Shown: positions 7,297-15,050 of the stretch, in pieces
Numbering within the stretch: the first letter of the stretch is position 1
How the letters are laid out: every line of letters starts with the position of its first letter
Assembly: GCA_016197345.1 (NCBI GenBank)
Contig: JACPVY010000101.1
Coordinates: 1-17,872, forward strand
Source of the DNA: Burkholderiales bacterium
Lineage (GTDB): Bacteria > Pseudomonadota > Gammaproteobacteria > Burkholderiales > Burkholderiaceae_D
Direction: 5' to 3'
Length of the DNA: 17,872 bases
The notes under the pieces: generated by a model
Databases searched by the model: none
What the model was told of the DNA's origin: nothing
What the model saw: only the letters and a program-made list of their open reading frames with translations
Made by a program: the position numbers and the translations under genes

Positions 7297-7803
7297 TCAA
7301 ACTTCGCGCCACATATGCAGCTTAGTAGCATACCCTTGCGTGAGCGCGACGGCCATAGGCTCAATGCCAAAGGTGACAAACCCAGCATGCGTATACAATT
7401 TTTCTGCCGCCAGATTGCCTTGTGAGACCGTCAATTGCACGAGTTTGATCTGCCGCATTTGGCGCAGATAATCGAGCGCGGCTTGCACTAATTGCTGCGC
7501 TAAACCTCGTCCGCGCTGTTGTTGCGGGACATACATGCCAAATAGCGTGGCTTTATGCTGTAATTTTTCGCGCGTCTCGAAAGAAAGCCCGACTACGCCT
7601 ACGATTTGTTCGCCATCCAGTGCCGCCAGCACGATTTCTTTAGCGTCGTCGCCCTCCGCTAGACGCGCTTGCCACCACGTGGGTGGGAGCGCGGCGCGTT
7701 CGGCGGCGCTAGAGGTGAACGCATCTGGATGCAGTGCATAGGCGGCCAGCATCAATTCTCGATATTGGCTAGCGGCACTGGGTGTAAGGCGGAGAATATT
7801 CAT
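7297..7803 (-). CDS. GNAT-family N-acetyltransferase
   Basis: This predicted acetyl-CoA-dependent N-acetyltransferase has 168 residues from the start chosen at 7803 (MNILRLTPSA); the frame is open 18 codons upstream, but those would run across the terminator. The acetyl-CoA loop is QRGRGLAQQLVQAAL (96-110). It is followed by N130 and AEKLYTHAGF (133-142), the usual C-terminal GNAT strand and helix with the tyrosine. The acceptor substrate cannot be told. It begins after a Rho-independent terminator, so it likely has its own promoter, and it reads into the small membrane-protein pair. Confidence 0.85.
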   Translation of the reverse strand: MNILRLTPSAASQYRELMLAAYALHPDAFTSSAAERAALPPTWWQARLAEGDDAKEIVLAALDGEQIVGVVGLSFETREKLQHKATLFGMYVPQQQRGRGLAQQLVQAALDYLRQMRQIKLVQLTVSQGNLAAEKLYTHAGFVTFGIEPMAVALTQGYATKLHMWREV

Positions 7804-7825
7804 CTGTTCTACGTAAAAATGAGCC

Positions 7826-7849
7826 AAAAAAATGGGCCTGCGCGGCCCA
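7826..7849 (-). terminator. Rho-independent terminator after the VOC gene
   Basis: On the minus strand TGGGCC pairs with GGCCCA over a 5-base loop (7833-7849) and is followed at once by seven T residues (7832-7826). It lies 8 bases after the VOC stop codon and 22 bases before the GNAT start, so it separates the two genes as transcription units. Confidence 0.85.
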
Positions 7850-7857
7850 CATTGCAA

Positions 7858-8247
7858 CTACTGCCCTAAAGATTGCAACATGCTAGAACGGTTGCCTTCG
7901 GTATCGGTGAACGAAACATAATGCCCGACGCCGGGAATCAGCATTGGTTCCCCTAGCACCGTGCCACCCGCCGCCTGCACCTTGGCCATCGCTGCGGCAA
8001 TATCATCGACCGCAATCACTACTGAAGGATATTGCATCGGCCAATCTGGCTTTTTCTCAAAAAAACCGCCATTAATCGCCCCCGGTTCGGTGGGCCGCCC
8101 GTCGGCGCTAGGGGTAGTGGTGGCGAGCACGTAATTGCCCATTTCTGGCCCCATGTTCTGCATTTGCCAACCAAAAGCCGCTTGATAAAACTGCGCCATG
8201 CGTTGCGGATCTTCATACGGCATTTCAAAGTGAACGACAGGATTCAT
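7858..8247 (-). CDS. VOC / glyoxalase-bleomycin resistance-like protein
   Basis: This 129-residue protein is of the vicinal oxygen chelate superfamily. The start at 8247 follows a near-ideal TAAGGAGC ribosome site; the frame is open 42 codons further but without a site. The N-terminal module begins VVHFEMPYEDPQRMAQFYQA and AFGWQM; the second module ends GHYVSFTDTEGNRSSMLQ. These are the usual metal-binding strand and the D-x-EGN strand. H6 is a candidate ligand. Members are often metal-dependent dioxygenases, isomerases or antibiotic-binding proteins. This subgroup ("VOC family protein", ~130 residues) is mostly uncharacterised, so no reaction is assigned. Confidence 0.85.
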   Translation of the reverse strand: MNPVVHFEMPYEDPQRMAQFYQAAFGWQMQNMGPEMGNYVLATTTPSADGRPTEPGAINGGFFEKKPDWPMQYPSVVIAVDDIAAAMAKVQAAGGTVLGEPMLIPGVGHYVSFTDTEGNRSSMLQSLGQ

Positions 8248-8502
8248 CTTTTGCTCCTTAGTACAAGATATGGCAGTGAGTTCATCGCCGAAGTGGCGAT
8301 GGCGGGTTGCTTCAGCGCTAGCGCTGAAGAAGGTGCTGGATTTTCCCACAAGATAGCGCGCGATGAATAGCAAAAAATAGAACTATGCCCATGTCGCTAT
8401 AGACAACGCCAAGCTTTGCATAGGAGAGGAATGTTGTGCGAGTAACGCCATTGCTCTGTGCGCTACCCGCCCACCATAGTTCTCAAAACCTCAAATTCCT
8501 CG
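8248..8502. other. Intergenic region with a 20-bp palindrome
   Basis: No gene is seen. The notable element is a perfect 20-bp palindrome at 8310-8329 (CTTCAGCGCT and its complement), centred on GCTAGC. It could be a protein site or a short hairpin; there is no T-run. It lies upstream of the VOC gene and downstream of the S10 peptidase gene. Confidence 0.45.
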
Positions 8503-10452
8503 TCAATTTTTACGCTGCAAATAATTCATCCAATCTTGGAATGAGATACGGCCGCGTTGATGGCGATCTATTTCATTGAAATGCGCTACCAAGTGACCTA
8601 AGCCAGCCGCCTGCAATTGTTCACGCGTTGCCCCCGCGACATTGCCACCGCTAGCGCGCTCGAATTGTTGCCGTAGCCGTCCCTCAATTTCCTTTTGCAA
8701 ATCCGCGCCTTGGCTAGGGGCGATAGCGCCTGATGCGCGCGTGGCTCTTAATTCCACTGGCTGAGTGGCGAGGAACGCACCTGCCGGGACACTTTGCTTG
8801 GCGCGGATAGCCAAACCTGAAGTCGCTAATGGGGGCAGGGCAGAAGGCGGTAGCGCGGCATAGTCGTATTGTTTAGCAGTGAGGCTATTGCGATAGAAAG
8901 CCACGAGGTCGGCGTATTGTAAAATCCGCACCTTATCATCCAGATAGCTCATATGTCCGCTAGGATAATTGCGAATATAAATACGATTTGCAGCCGTGTC
9001 TAAGCGCGCCAAATCCAATTCATTTGCGTGAAATGGCGTCGCTAAATCATAGTAGCCATTCATATTCAATACGCGTAAGTTCGGATTGATGCGCATCGCT
9101 GCACCGAGATCGGGAATGACATCGGGAAATTGTTGGCCGCCATGTTGGAAACGCCAAGTTTCGCCAGCTTTGCTCCCTACTACGTATGTCGAGCTATTGG
9201 TATATTTCAATGTGTCGCGCAGATAGCCGCTAATAGCGTTGGCAAAACCGGGCTTGATATAGTCGAAGGAGGGATCATCAGTGGCGAGCGGCGAGCTATT
9301 GGGGACTACCACGCGCGAATCGAGCCGACCAACCATAGACCCCGGTTTTAATGCGGTGCGGTAGTCGCTAATGAACATATCTGGAGCGCTGAGCCACTCA
9401 CTCGCGCTTAGACCAGCATAGCCACTCAAACTCGCCGCTAAGCTAGTAGAAACGGGTGTTTGTTGTTCATATAGCTGATAGAGCGCGGGGGAAAATTGGT
9501 TCGCATTGAATTCACGCATCTGCTGCATATAGCTGGGTAAATTGCTATTGCCATTCGGGGCCAGCTTGAAATATTGCGCAGTTGCTGCCAATGACGGCAA
9601 GTGTGATCCGCATTGCGAAATAAGCGGTGGCGCACAAACATAGTTCATATTCATCGAAGGCGATTGCAAGATCACGCCATCCAAATGCACCCCAGCAGCT
9701 TCTAACAAAGAGGCTAAGATACCGCTGCGAATACCGCCGTAAGATTCGCCAAACAAATACTTGGGCGATTCTTGCCGTCCATTGGCGGCGATATAGCGCT
9801 GCACAAAATCGCGAAATAGCGCGGCATCGCCATCGGTGTTCCAAAAACTGGCGTTGGTATTCGGCGCAATCGCTTGCGAGTAGCCTGTCCCGATTGCATT
9901 GATGAAGACCAGATCAGAGACATTCAATAAACTTTCGGCATTATCGACCAGCGCAAATTGCCCATTTAAATCCAACGAAGGAAAGCCCGTTGCTAAACGC
10001 TTAGGGCCGAACGAGCCGAGATGGAGCCAGACAGTATCTGTCCCCGGTCCGCCATTATAAAAAAACGTGACAGGACGGTTTTTCTTGGGTTGATTGTTTG
10101 CGGTGTAGGCAACATAAAAGAATGATGCTTCAGCCGCATTGGTCTGCGGCGCACTCGCGGTCAAGTGACCGGCGGTCGCTGTATAGGCGACCACGCCATC
10201 GCGCAAGGCAATGCTGTGTTGAGTACGGGCTGCGCCTTCCACTGCACTACTTAATACGGCGCTAGCGTTGGCTGAATAGCTGACGCTGTCTTGATATGGC
10301 TCCGCCACAGGGGTGGGCGTAATGGGGACATTATTTGGCTCGGTATTGGCGACATTACCGCTATTACCGCCACCGCCGCCGCAGGCTGTCAGCAAGATGG
10401 TGAGGAAAACGGCGATGGCTGAACGACCACGCAATAGGTTTGTGTTATGCAT
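8503..10452 (-). CDS. Lipoprotein serine carboxypeptidase (peptidase family S10)
   Basis: The 649-residue protein begins with a lipoprotein signal, FLTILLTAC with lipid-anchor Cys24, then a flexible GGGGGNSGN / TPTP linker, so it should sit in the outer membrane or periplasm. Catalytic parts of an S10 alpha/beta hydrolase are all present: FFYNGGPGTDTVWLHLGSFG (oxyanion region, ~130-149), GESYGG with nucleophile S237, NGYYDLATPF with D469, and SGHMSYLD with H500. The family removes C-terminal residues from peptides at acidic pH. Residues ~545-649 are an extra tail ending in an EF-hand-like loop, DRHQRGRISFQD (629-640), which keeps D1, G6, I8 and D12 but has H and R where calcium ligands 3 and 5 should be. 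It is monocistronic. Ribosome site AAGAAG is weak. Confidence 0.9.
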   Translation of the reverse strand: MHNTNLLRGRSAIAVFLTILLTACGGGGGNSGNVANTEPNNVPITPTPVAEPYQDSVSYSANASAVLSSAVEGAARTQHSIALRDGVVAYTATAGHLTASAPQTNAAEASFFYVAYTANNQPKKNRPVTFFYNGGPGTDTVWLHLGSFGPKRLATGFPSLDLNGQFALVDNAESLLNVSDLVFINAIGTGYSQAIAPNTNASFWNTDGDAALFRDFVQRYIAANGRQESPKYLFGESYGGIRSGILASLLEAAGVHLDGVILQSPSMNMNYVCAPPLISQCGSHLPSLAATAQYFKLAPNGNSNLPSYMQQMREFNANQFSPALYQLYEQQTPVSTSLAASLSGYAGLSASEWLSAPDMFISDYRTALKPGSMVGRLDSRVVVPNSSPLATDDPSFDYIKPGFANAISGYLRDTLKYTNSSTYVVGSKAGETWRFQHGGQQFPDVIPDLGAAMRINPNLRVLNMNGYYDLATPFHANELDLARLDTAANRIYIRNYPSGHMSYLDDKVRILQYADLVAFYRNSLTAKQYDYAALPPSALPPLATSGLAIRAKQSVPAGAFLATQPVELRATRASGAIAPSQGADLQKEIEGRLRQQFERASGGNVAGATREQLQAAGLGHLVAHFNEIDRHQRGRISFQDWMNYLQRKN

Positions 10453-10578
10453 CTATATCTTCTTATTAACATTAAGTTGAACACTTTGTACTGAGCGCAG
10501 AAATCAAGGCTCATCGAGTGGTGAAGCGGGGTAATGATTGAGCGGGGAGAAATCTGCAGGCCAGAAAAGCGGCTAGGA

Positions 10579-10647
10579 ATGCCCGCGTGTGAGGTGGCGG
10601 AGCTGGGGCACCTCGCACAAGCGAATGTGCAGGTGGGACGCGGGCAT
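10579..10647. repeat. Inverted repeat with two alternative inner pairings
   Basis: ATGCCCGCGT (10579-10588) pairs perfectly with ACGCGGGCAT (10638-10647). Inside, CACCTCGCAC (10609-10618) can pair either with GTGTGAGGTG to its left (10587-10596, one G-T) or with GTGCAGGTG to its right (10628-10636, one bulge). The left option also competes for two bases of the outer stem. It could be a structured RNA leader of the peptidase gene or an intergenic repeat. Confidence 0.45.
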
Positions 10648-10845
10648 GTGAGACTCAACAGTAAAACGGAACAGGTTTGACCCTATTCGCTACTAGCCAT
10701 CGAGCCCAGTTATTGTATTTCAATCGCGCCGCTGATCTGGCACGGTGCGCAAACTTCTCTGTCTTAGCGTCTGGCTCGCACTTGTATTCGAGCCGTATTC
10801 GATGAGCGGTTCGCTGGCGCCACTTCTGGCGCGGCAATAGATGCG

Positions 10846-10851
10846 TATAAT
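10846..10851 (+). promoter_or_regulatory. -10 box for the dbpA-like gene
   Basis: A consensus TATAAT lies 30 bases before the helicase start at 10882, giving a leader of about 25 bases. The region where a -35 box would sit (around 10823-10828) is poor and overlaps the hairpin GCGCCA-CTTC-TGGCGC. Confidence 0.5.
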
Positions 10852-10881
10852 CTGCGCAATTCTTTTCCGATGCGAGGCGCT

Positions 10882-11748
10882 ATGACAATCCCTACTGACA
10901 CCCCACAATCTTTCGCCTCGCTTGCCTTATCTAGCGCCATGCTAGCCAACTTGGAAAGCCTAGGTTATCGCGAGATGACGGCGATTCAAGCGGCTAGCCT
11001 GCCTGAAATTTTGCAACAGCGCGATGTGATTGCCCAAGCAAAAACCGGGAGCGGTAAAACCGCCGCATTTGGCATCGGCATTCTCGCCAAACTCAACCCC
11101 GCCTATTTTGCCGTGCAGGGCTTAGTGGTATGCCCGACGCGCGAATTGGCCGATCAAGTGGCGAATGAATTGCGGCGCTTAGCGCGCTGTATCGATAACG
11201 TGAAAATCTTGACGCTGACGGGCGGCACGGCGATGCGGCCACAAATTGCCTCGCTCGAGCATGGCGCACACATCGTGGTAGCGACACCTGGCCGTTTGCT
11301 CGATCATATCGGTCGCAATAGCATTAATTTAGGGACAGTACAAACCTTGGTGCTGGATGAGGCAGATCGCATGGTCGATATGGGATTTTATGAAGATATC
11401 GTCGGCATCGTTGCGGCCTGCTCACCGCGTCGCCAAACGCTCTTGTTTTCAGCGACATACCCCGACGATATGCGCCAAGCGAATCAAAGCTTTTTGCGCG
11501 ATCCAGTTGAAATCAAGGTCGAAGCGCAACATGCTAGCAGCCAAATCGAGCAACTCTTTTTCATGGTTACGCCAGAAGAACGCAACCAAGCCGTGGCGCA
11601 ATTGCTATTCGCCTATCGCCCGACTTCCACGCTAGCGTTTTGCAATACCAAAATCCATTGCCGTGAATTGACCGAGGAATTGCAAGCGCAGGGCATCGAC
11701 GCGATTGCACTGTATGGCGATTTAGAACAACGCGAGCGCGATGAATGA
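10882..11748 (+). CDS. dbpA: DbpA-type DEAD-box RNA helicase, N-terminal fragment
   Basis: DbpA is an RNA helicase acting on 23S rRNA during 50S ribosome assembly. This frame (288 residues from the ATG at 10882, preceded by GCGAGGCGCT; an upstream in-frame ATG at 10870 has no ribosome site) carries the first RecA-like domain complete: Q motif (F11, Q36), Walker A AKTGSGKT (53-60), PTRELA (85-90), TPGR (135-138), DEAD (159-162), SAT (190-192). Domain 2 begins (FCNTK, then YGDLEQRERDE) but stops at once with TGA. Motifs V and VI (ATDVAARGLD, HRIGRTARAG in the family) are missing. The C-terminal domain follows in another frame. This is therefore a deletion pseudogene or an assembly error, and helicase activity is not expected. 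Confidence 0.85.
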   Translation: MTIPTDTPQSFASLALSSAMLANLESLGYREMTAIQAASLPEILQQRDVIAQAKTGSGKTAAFGIGILAKLNPAYFAVQGLVVCPTRELADQVANELRRLARCIDNVKILTLTGGTAMRPQIASLEHGAHIVVATPGRLLDHIGRNSINLGTVQTLVLDEADRMVDMGFYEDIVGIVAACSPRRQTLLFSATYPDDMRQANQSFLRDPVEIKVEAQHASSQIEQLFFMVTPEERNQAVAQLLFAYRPTSTLAFCNTKIHCRELTEELQAQGIDAIALYGDLEQRERDE

Positions 11749-12001
11749 CGGCACAGGTCTGCATGCACCGATGGTGTGCGTTTGCATCCAAGGCGGCAAA
11801 AAAGATAAGCTGCGTCCCGGCGATTTGCTCGGCGCGCTGACGGGCGACGTGGGTTTGAAAAAAGAGCAGGTCGGTAAAATCAATGTGTTTGAGTTTGCCA
11901 CTTATGTTGCACTAGAACGCAGTATTGCTGCTAGCGCGGTAGCAAAGCTCGCCCGCTGCAATATCAAAGGGCGACAATTCAAAATGCGGGTGATTGAGTA
12001 A
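11741..12001 (+). CDS. DbpA C-terminal RNA-binding domain fragment
   Basis: The 86-residue frame holds the DbpA RNA-binding domain that recognises hairpin 92 of 23S rRNA: APMVCVCIQGGKKDKLRPGD, then LLGALTGDVG and the end NIKGRQFKMRVIE. Family similarity begins at about LHAPMV (near 11756). The first residues MNDGTG span the deletion junction. The frame differs from the helicase fragment, and the ATG at 11741 overlaps the upstream TGA by 8 bases (ATGAATGA), so coupled translation is possible even though the full enzyme is lost. Compared with E. coli DbpA (457 residues), about 100 residues between the two parts are missing. Confidence 0.75.
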   Translation: MNDGTGLHAPMVCVCIQGGKKDKLRPGDLLGALTGDVGLKKEQVGKINVFEFATYVALERSIAASAVAKLARCNIKGRQFKMRVIE

Positions 12002-12012
12002 GGTGGAGCGGG

Positions 12013-12040
12013 AGATGTCCCCAAAAAAATGGGGACATCT
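12013..12040. terminator. Hairpin between convergent dbpA and mscS-like genes
   Basis: AGATGTCCCC (12013-12022) pairs perfectly with GGGGACATCT (12031-12040). The loop is AAAAAAAT. It lies 11 bases after the dbpA-fragment stop and 15 bases past the MscS stop. No T-run follows the stem, so termination is inferred from position. Confidence 0.6.
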
Positions 12041-12055
12041 ATTGAGCGCGTCGAC

Positions 12056-12880
12056 TTAGCCGACTTGTTGCAATAGTACTTGTTGTGCTGGCATCGGCGC
12101 TGGGAAACCCGCTTCTGCTAGACTGGCTGCCATCATTTTATTGGCATCGAAATACACTTGCCAGTAATGGTCGTTATGGCAGAAGGGACGCACCGCCAAC
12201 ACTGGCCCAACCAAATTGAATTCCAAAATTTCGACCTCCACGCTAGGGCTAGCGACCACATTCGGAATTGTTTGCAATTTAGTGCGCAGCAATTGCATCG
12301 CCGCCAGATGATCGGCTTTACCAGACAACTGACATTTGAGTTCGACCCGGCGATAAGGATTGCTGGAGAAATTGAAGATGGTGTCGCCAAATACTTTGTT
12401 ATTGCCGACCACCGTCAAAATATTGTCAGGCGTATCGAGCGTGGTCGTAAACAGACCGATTTCCTTCACCGTGCCAGTCAAACCCGCAATCGTCACAAAG
12501 TCGCCGACTTTATAGGGACGCAGCACGATAATAAAGGCGCCAGCGGCAAAATTAGCCAGCAAGCCCGACCATGCCATCCCAATCGCTACACCTGCTGCCG
12601 CTAACAGCGCCGCAAAGGTCGTGGTTTGGATACCGAAATAGCCGAGGATGCCAATCACCAGCAGCACATTGAGTGTCACCGTAATCACCGAACCCAGATA
12701 GCGCATCACGGTCGCATCGGCTTTTTGCTTTTGCATTGAGGTCTGCACCGCATCGACCACCTTGCCGATCAACCAGCGGCCTATCACCCAAAACGCGATA
12801 GCGGCAATAATTTTGACGCCGAACTCGGTAGCGATATTAATAATCGTGTCTTGAAATTTCTGTATTTGTGCTGCGTCCAT
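12056..12880 (-). CDS. mscS: Small-conductance mechanosensitive channel (MscS family)
   Basis: This inner-membrane channel opens under membrane tension and releases solutes during hypo-osmotic shock. In 274 residues I see TM1 (~21-40), TM2 (~62-84) and the Gly/Ala-rich pore helix TM3 (~88-124, AALLAAAGVAIGMAWSGLLA), then RPYKVGDFVTIAGLTGTVKE starting the beta domain and NFSSNPYRR near 170-178, equal to NFSREPVRR of E. coli MscS. The C-terminal alpha/beta domain is complete and the length is close to E. coli MscS (286). The usual PNG before the beta-domain exit is VGNN here. TTGGAGAGG lies before the ATG. It is a single gene. Confidence 0.92.
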   Translation of the reverse strand: MDAAQIQKFQDTIINIATEFGVKIIAAIAFWVIGRWLIGKVVDAVQTSMQKQKADATVMRYLGSVITVTLNVLLVIGILGYFGIQTTTFAALLAAAGVAIGMAWSGLLANFAAGAFIIVLRPYKVGDFVTIAGLTGTVKEIGLFTTTLDTPDNILTVVGNNKVFGDTIFNFSSNPYRRVELKCQLSGKADHLAAMQLLRTKLQTIPNVVASPSVEVEILEFNLVGPVLAVRPFCHNDHYWQVYFDANKMMAASLAEAGFPAPMPAQQVLLQQVG

Positions 12881-13187
12881 CTTGCCTCTCCAAAATTAGC
12901 GGCCTGCCGGGTTTTAAAAGGTGACACGTATATCACTGGTGCGCGAATGAACTGCCATGGCGGGAAGAGGGCAGCACAGAAAAATGCGCGCGCCGATTGT
13001 ATGCGAAATTATGGTGGCGTGGGGTTGTGGAGTTGCGGTAAACCGACAGTGGTGATGCCATCTTGTCTGTTCGCAGGCGCACATAGCGCATAGATTTGTT
13101 TTGCAGCAAGTATGAAACGCTTAGATTCGCCTAGATTCGCGTAAATTGCCATGAGCCAGCGCCGTAGAATCGCGACTGAATAATGGT
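12881..13187. other. Intergenic stretch without recognisable gene
   Basis: I see no gene. A 10-base near-perfect tandem repeat, TTAGATTCGC / CTAGATTCGC, lies at 13121-13140. The right part continues the open frame of the broken PIN gene but without PIN similarity. Confidence 0.4.
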
Positions 13188-13439
13188 GGGGATCAGTTGT
13201 TCGAAGTGTGTCACTAAACAGTCGCGTACCGCTTTATCCATTAAGTCGCGAGTGTGCTGTAGGCGTTCAACACTGAGATCTGGTCGATTCGCATGTACGT
13301 TCCGCATCCATTCCTGATGAATTTGTTCACTCCATCAGGCGGGATATAAATCGGTCAGCGCTAAATGCATTAACAAATCCCTCGGCGGTGCCGGGTACAA
13401 CACGCAGGCATCATAGAGTACGGTGAAATGCGAAGCCAT
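13188..13439 (-). pseudogene. PIN-domain toxin remnant
   Basis: From ATG 13439, after GAAGGG, the minus strand reads MASHFTVLYDACVLYPAP, then RDLLMHLALTDLYPA, a TGA stop at 13337-13335, and continues in the same frame WSEQIHQEWMRN, ANRPDLS, ERLQHTRDLMDKAVRDCLVT and EQLIP. This is the start of a PIN-domain (VapC/PilT-type) nuclease with its first acidic residue at D10. The residue expected at the stop is Arg, so the TGA is a simple CGA-to-TGA change. After EQLIP the usual LPDPxDRHVLAAA segment with the later acidic residues is gone. It is non-functional both by the stop codon and by truncation. Confidence 0.75.
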
Positions 13440-13453
13440 ACCTGTCGCCCTTC

Positions 13454-13501
13454 TTAATAACCCATATCCAACTCTTGCGCTTGTGCCGCCAATTTTAAAC
13501 G
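13454..13501 (-). pseudogene. Antitoxin C-terminal remnant
   Basis: Just upstream of the PIN remnant the minus strand encodes LKLAAQAQELDMGY and stop (TAA 13456-13454), resembling the last residues of the HTH/excisionase-type antitoxins that precede this PIN group. The stop is 14 bases before the PIN ATG. The rest of the antitoxin is missing and the unknown gene begins within about 30 bases. Similarity over only ~14 residues is modest evidence, strengthened by position. Confidence 0.5.
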
Positions 13502-13529
13502 AAATAAACGAAACGACGTTGTGTGACTG

Positions 13530-14294
13530 TTATGTTTTTTTGATTGACATCGGCATGGGCTGACGCAATCTCTGGCGCGCCGCATGTCTGACGAGAAAGC
13601 CTTGCCATTGCAAATGGCGAGTGAGTCTGCAATACATATTGCCGGGATGAGTTTGCATCAACCATTCTTTGTGCGACAGCATAAATTCGCCATAGCCAAT
13701 TTCCTGTATGACTTGTGGAAGTTCTGATTCGCTAATTTTAGGATGGCGTTGCCGTAGTGTAGGGCCTATGCGATTAAATTCTCTTTCCTGTTCCACTGAA
13801 TAATTTCTGCGCAAAGGCAGTGGCTCATGCGGGATTTCCGCCAACATGGCGCGAATTTCTTGCAACAGCTGAAAATGTTCAGTCAATTCTTCCGGCAAGG
13901 TGTCACCACAACTGGCAAGTGCGAGAGCGACGACTTTGGTGCCATGGGGTAAGCGTGGTTTGACTTGTCGCAGTATTTCAAGGCAGTCGGCTGGTGCTGC
14001 TAAGGCCGCCAGCAATGCACCGACATTTGCCTCGCGCCAGCTATAACTAAAAAGTAAGTCCATTAATACATGGATATCAAATGCATTCAGGCGGCGGCGC
14101 AATTGGTATAAATCTTCCAGTGGCTCGCAGCAAACATAGGGGTACTGCGATAAAAATTTTCGGTAATTTCTCCCATTTTGTGCAGTGCGAAGCAGCAAAC
14201 CTAGCAGACCGCCATTGCTTATGTTCAGATAGAAGTCTATCCCGCCTAAGAATACTGTAATGCTATCAACCATGAAGTAATATGGACGGCGCAT
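13530..14294 (-). CDS. Protein of unknown function, last gene of ATP-grasp operon
   Basis: I do not recognise this 254-residue protein. It has no signal peptide or membrane segment and looks largely helical. Notable stretches are YLNISNGGLLGLLL (22-35), RRRLNAFDIHVLMDLLFSYS, KVVALALASCGD, ELPQVIQEIGYGEF, and a basic C-terminus (RHLQWQGFLVRHAARQRLRQ). I see no nucleotide-binding or protease motif. An in-frame ATG at 14273 is a second start candidate; neither has a clear ribosome site. It lies only 10 bases after the ATP-grasp gene, so the two are probably cotranscribed. By eye it is less GC-rich than its neighbours and contains no GCTAGC, a possible sign of transfer. Confidence 0.7.
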   Translation of the reverse strand: MRRPYYFMVDSITVFLGGIDFYLNISNGGLLGLLLRTAQNGRNYRKFLSQYPYVCCEPLEDLYQLRRRLNAFDIHVLMDLLFSYSWREANVGALLAALAAPADCLEILRQVKPRLPHGTKVVALALASCGDTLPEELTEHFQLLQEIRAMLAEIPHEPLPLRRNYSVEQEREFNRIGPTLRQRHPKISESELPQVIQEIGYGEFMLSHKEWLMQTHPGNMYCRLTRHLQWQGFLVRHAARQRLRQPMPMSIKKT

Positions 14295-14304
14295 AGCGTA
14301 GTTT

Positions 14305-15039
14305 TTACTTAGTTTTTTGCACAGTATGCTGTATCACCTCCAACACCAACCGCGGCTCACAGCCATACATTCCCGCGCCCCACGCTGCATTTTTCTCGAC
14401 ACACGCCCAGCCACGCCCGGCAATCACACCGACATCGACCACGGTTGCATCGGGTAAAGGGACAGTTTCATCTTCCAGCAGGCGATTGACAAATTGGATC
14501 AGCTCGCGATCCTCTTCCTCGGTGCTGACAAAGCCTGTATCGCGTTGTGTGTGGCCATCGCGGGAATAGATAGAAAAAGTGACCAGCTTGCGTTGCAAGA
14601 TGAAGCAACGAAATTCTTTTTCCCAATGCACGATATCTGAGACAAGCACGCTCATCGCATCGTCGTAGCCTTGCGGTAGTCCTGTCCCTAAATACACTTG
14701 CGCCGGAAAACTTTTGTCATTCGGTGGTTTTACAAATGCTGGCAGCGGGTTGCGCCGTGCGTCCCCTAACGTGCTGAGGTGAATTTGCCGTTGCCGATAT
14801 GCATAGGGCAAACGCGTCAACCAATCTTCGCTAGGCTCCAGCAAGCTTATACCTAGCTCGGCGGCGAGCGTGGGGCCGAACAATGCTTCGCAATATAAAA
14901 CGGGTTCGTCAACGTGCTTCAATTCGGCGGGAATTTGCCATGATTGCAGACGCGCTATCGGCCAATTCAATTGGCTGGCGGCTTTCCACAAAAGCTGCGC
15001 ATCTTCGCTATAGCGTGGCGTCAAAATTAAGGTTGGCAT
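14305..15039 (-). CDS. ATP-grasp protein of the R2K clade (DUF4343-like)
   Basis: ATP-grasp enzymes join a carboxylate to an amine through an acyl-phosphate. This 244-residue protein fits the R2K clade (ATP-grasp R2K family, related to eukaryotic CDC123), predicted to modify peptides or proteins. Visible parts are FVKPPNDKSFPAQVY (102-116; K104 and K109 as nucleotide or R2K lysines), VHWEKEFRCFIL (137-148, with E142 and R144), VVDVGVI (200-206) and WACVEKNAAWGAGMYGC (211-227), where E215 and N217 would bind magnesium. Length is usual for the clade. It starts 11 bases after a GNAT gene and ends 10 bases before an unknown gene, so all three form one operon. The substrate is unknown; assignment to the clade is from motifs only. 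Confidence 0.75.
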   Translation of the reverse strand: MPTLILTPRYSEDAQLLWKAASQLNWPIARLQSWQIPAELKHVDEPVLYCEALFGPTLAAELGISLLEPSEDWLTRLPYAYRQRQIHLSTLGDARRNPLPAFVKPPNDKSFPAQVYLGTGLPQGYDDAMSVLVSDIVHWEKEFRCFILQRKLVTFSIYSRDGHTQRDTGFVSTEEEDRELIQFVNRLLEDETVPLPDATVVDVGVIAGRGWACVEKNAAWGAGMYGCEPRLVLEVIQHTVQKTK

Positions 15040-15050
15040 CGTATCCTCGG

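Larger units (their letters stand above)
10453..10881. other. Divergent intergenic region between S10 peptidase and helicase
   Basis: About 430 bases between divergently transcribed genes. It holds a structured inverted-repeat block (10579-10647), a hairpin GCGCCA-CTTC-TGGCGC (10817-10832) and a TATAAT box for the helicase. No gene is supported. Confidence 0.5.

Noticed and set aside
13335..13337. In-frame TGA in the PIN gene as a selenocysteine codon or programmed readthrough
   Set aside because: The family has Arg at this place (CGA to TGA is one step), no selenocysteine-insertion hairpin is evident, and the gene is also truncated further on.
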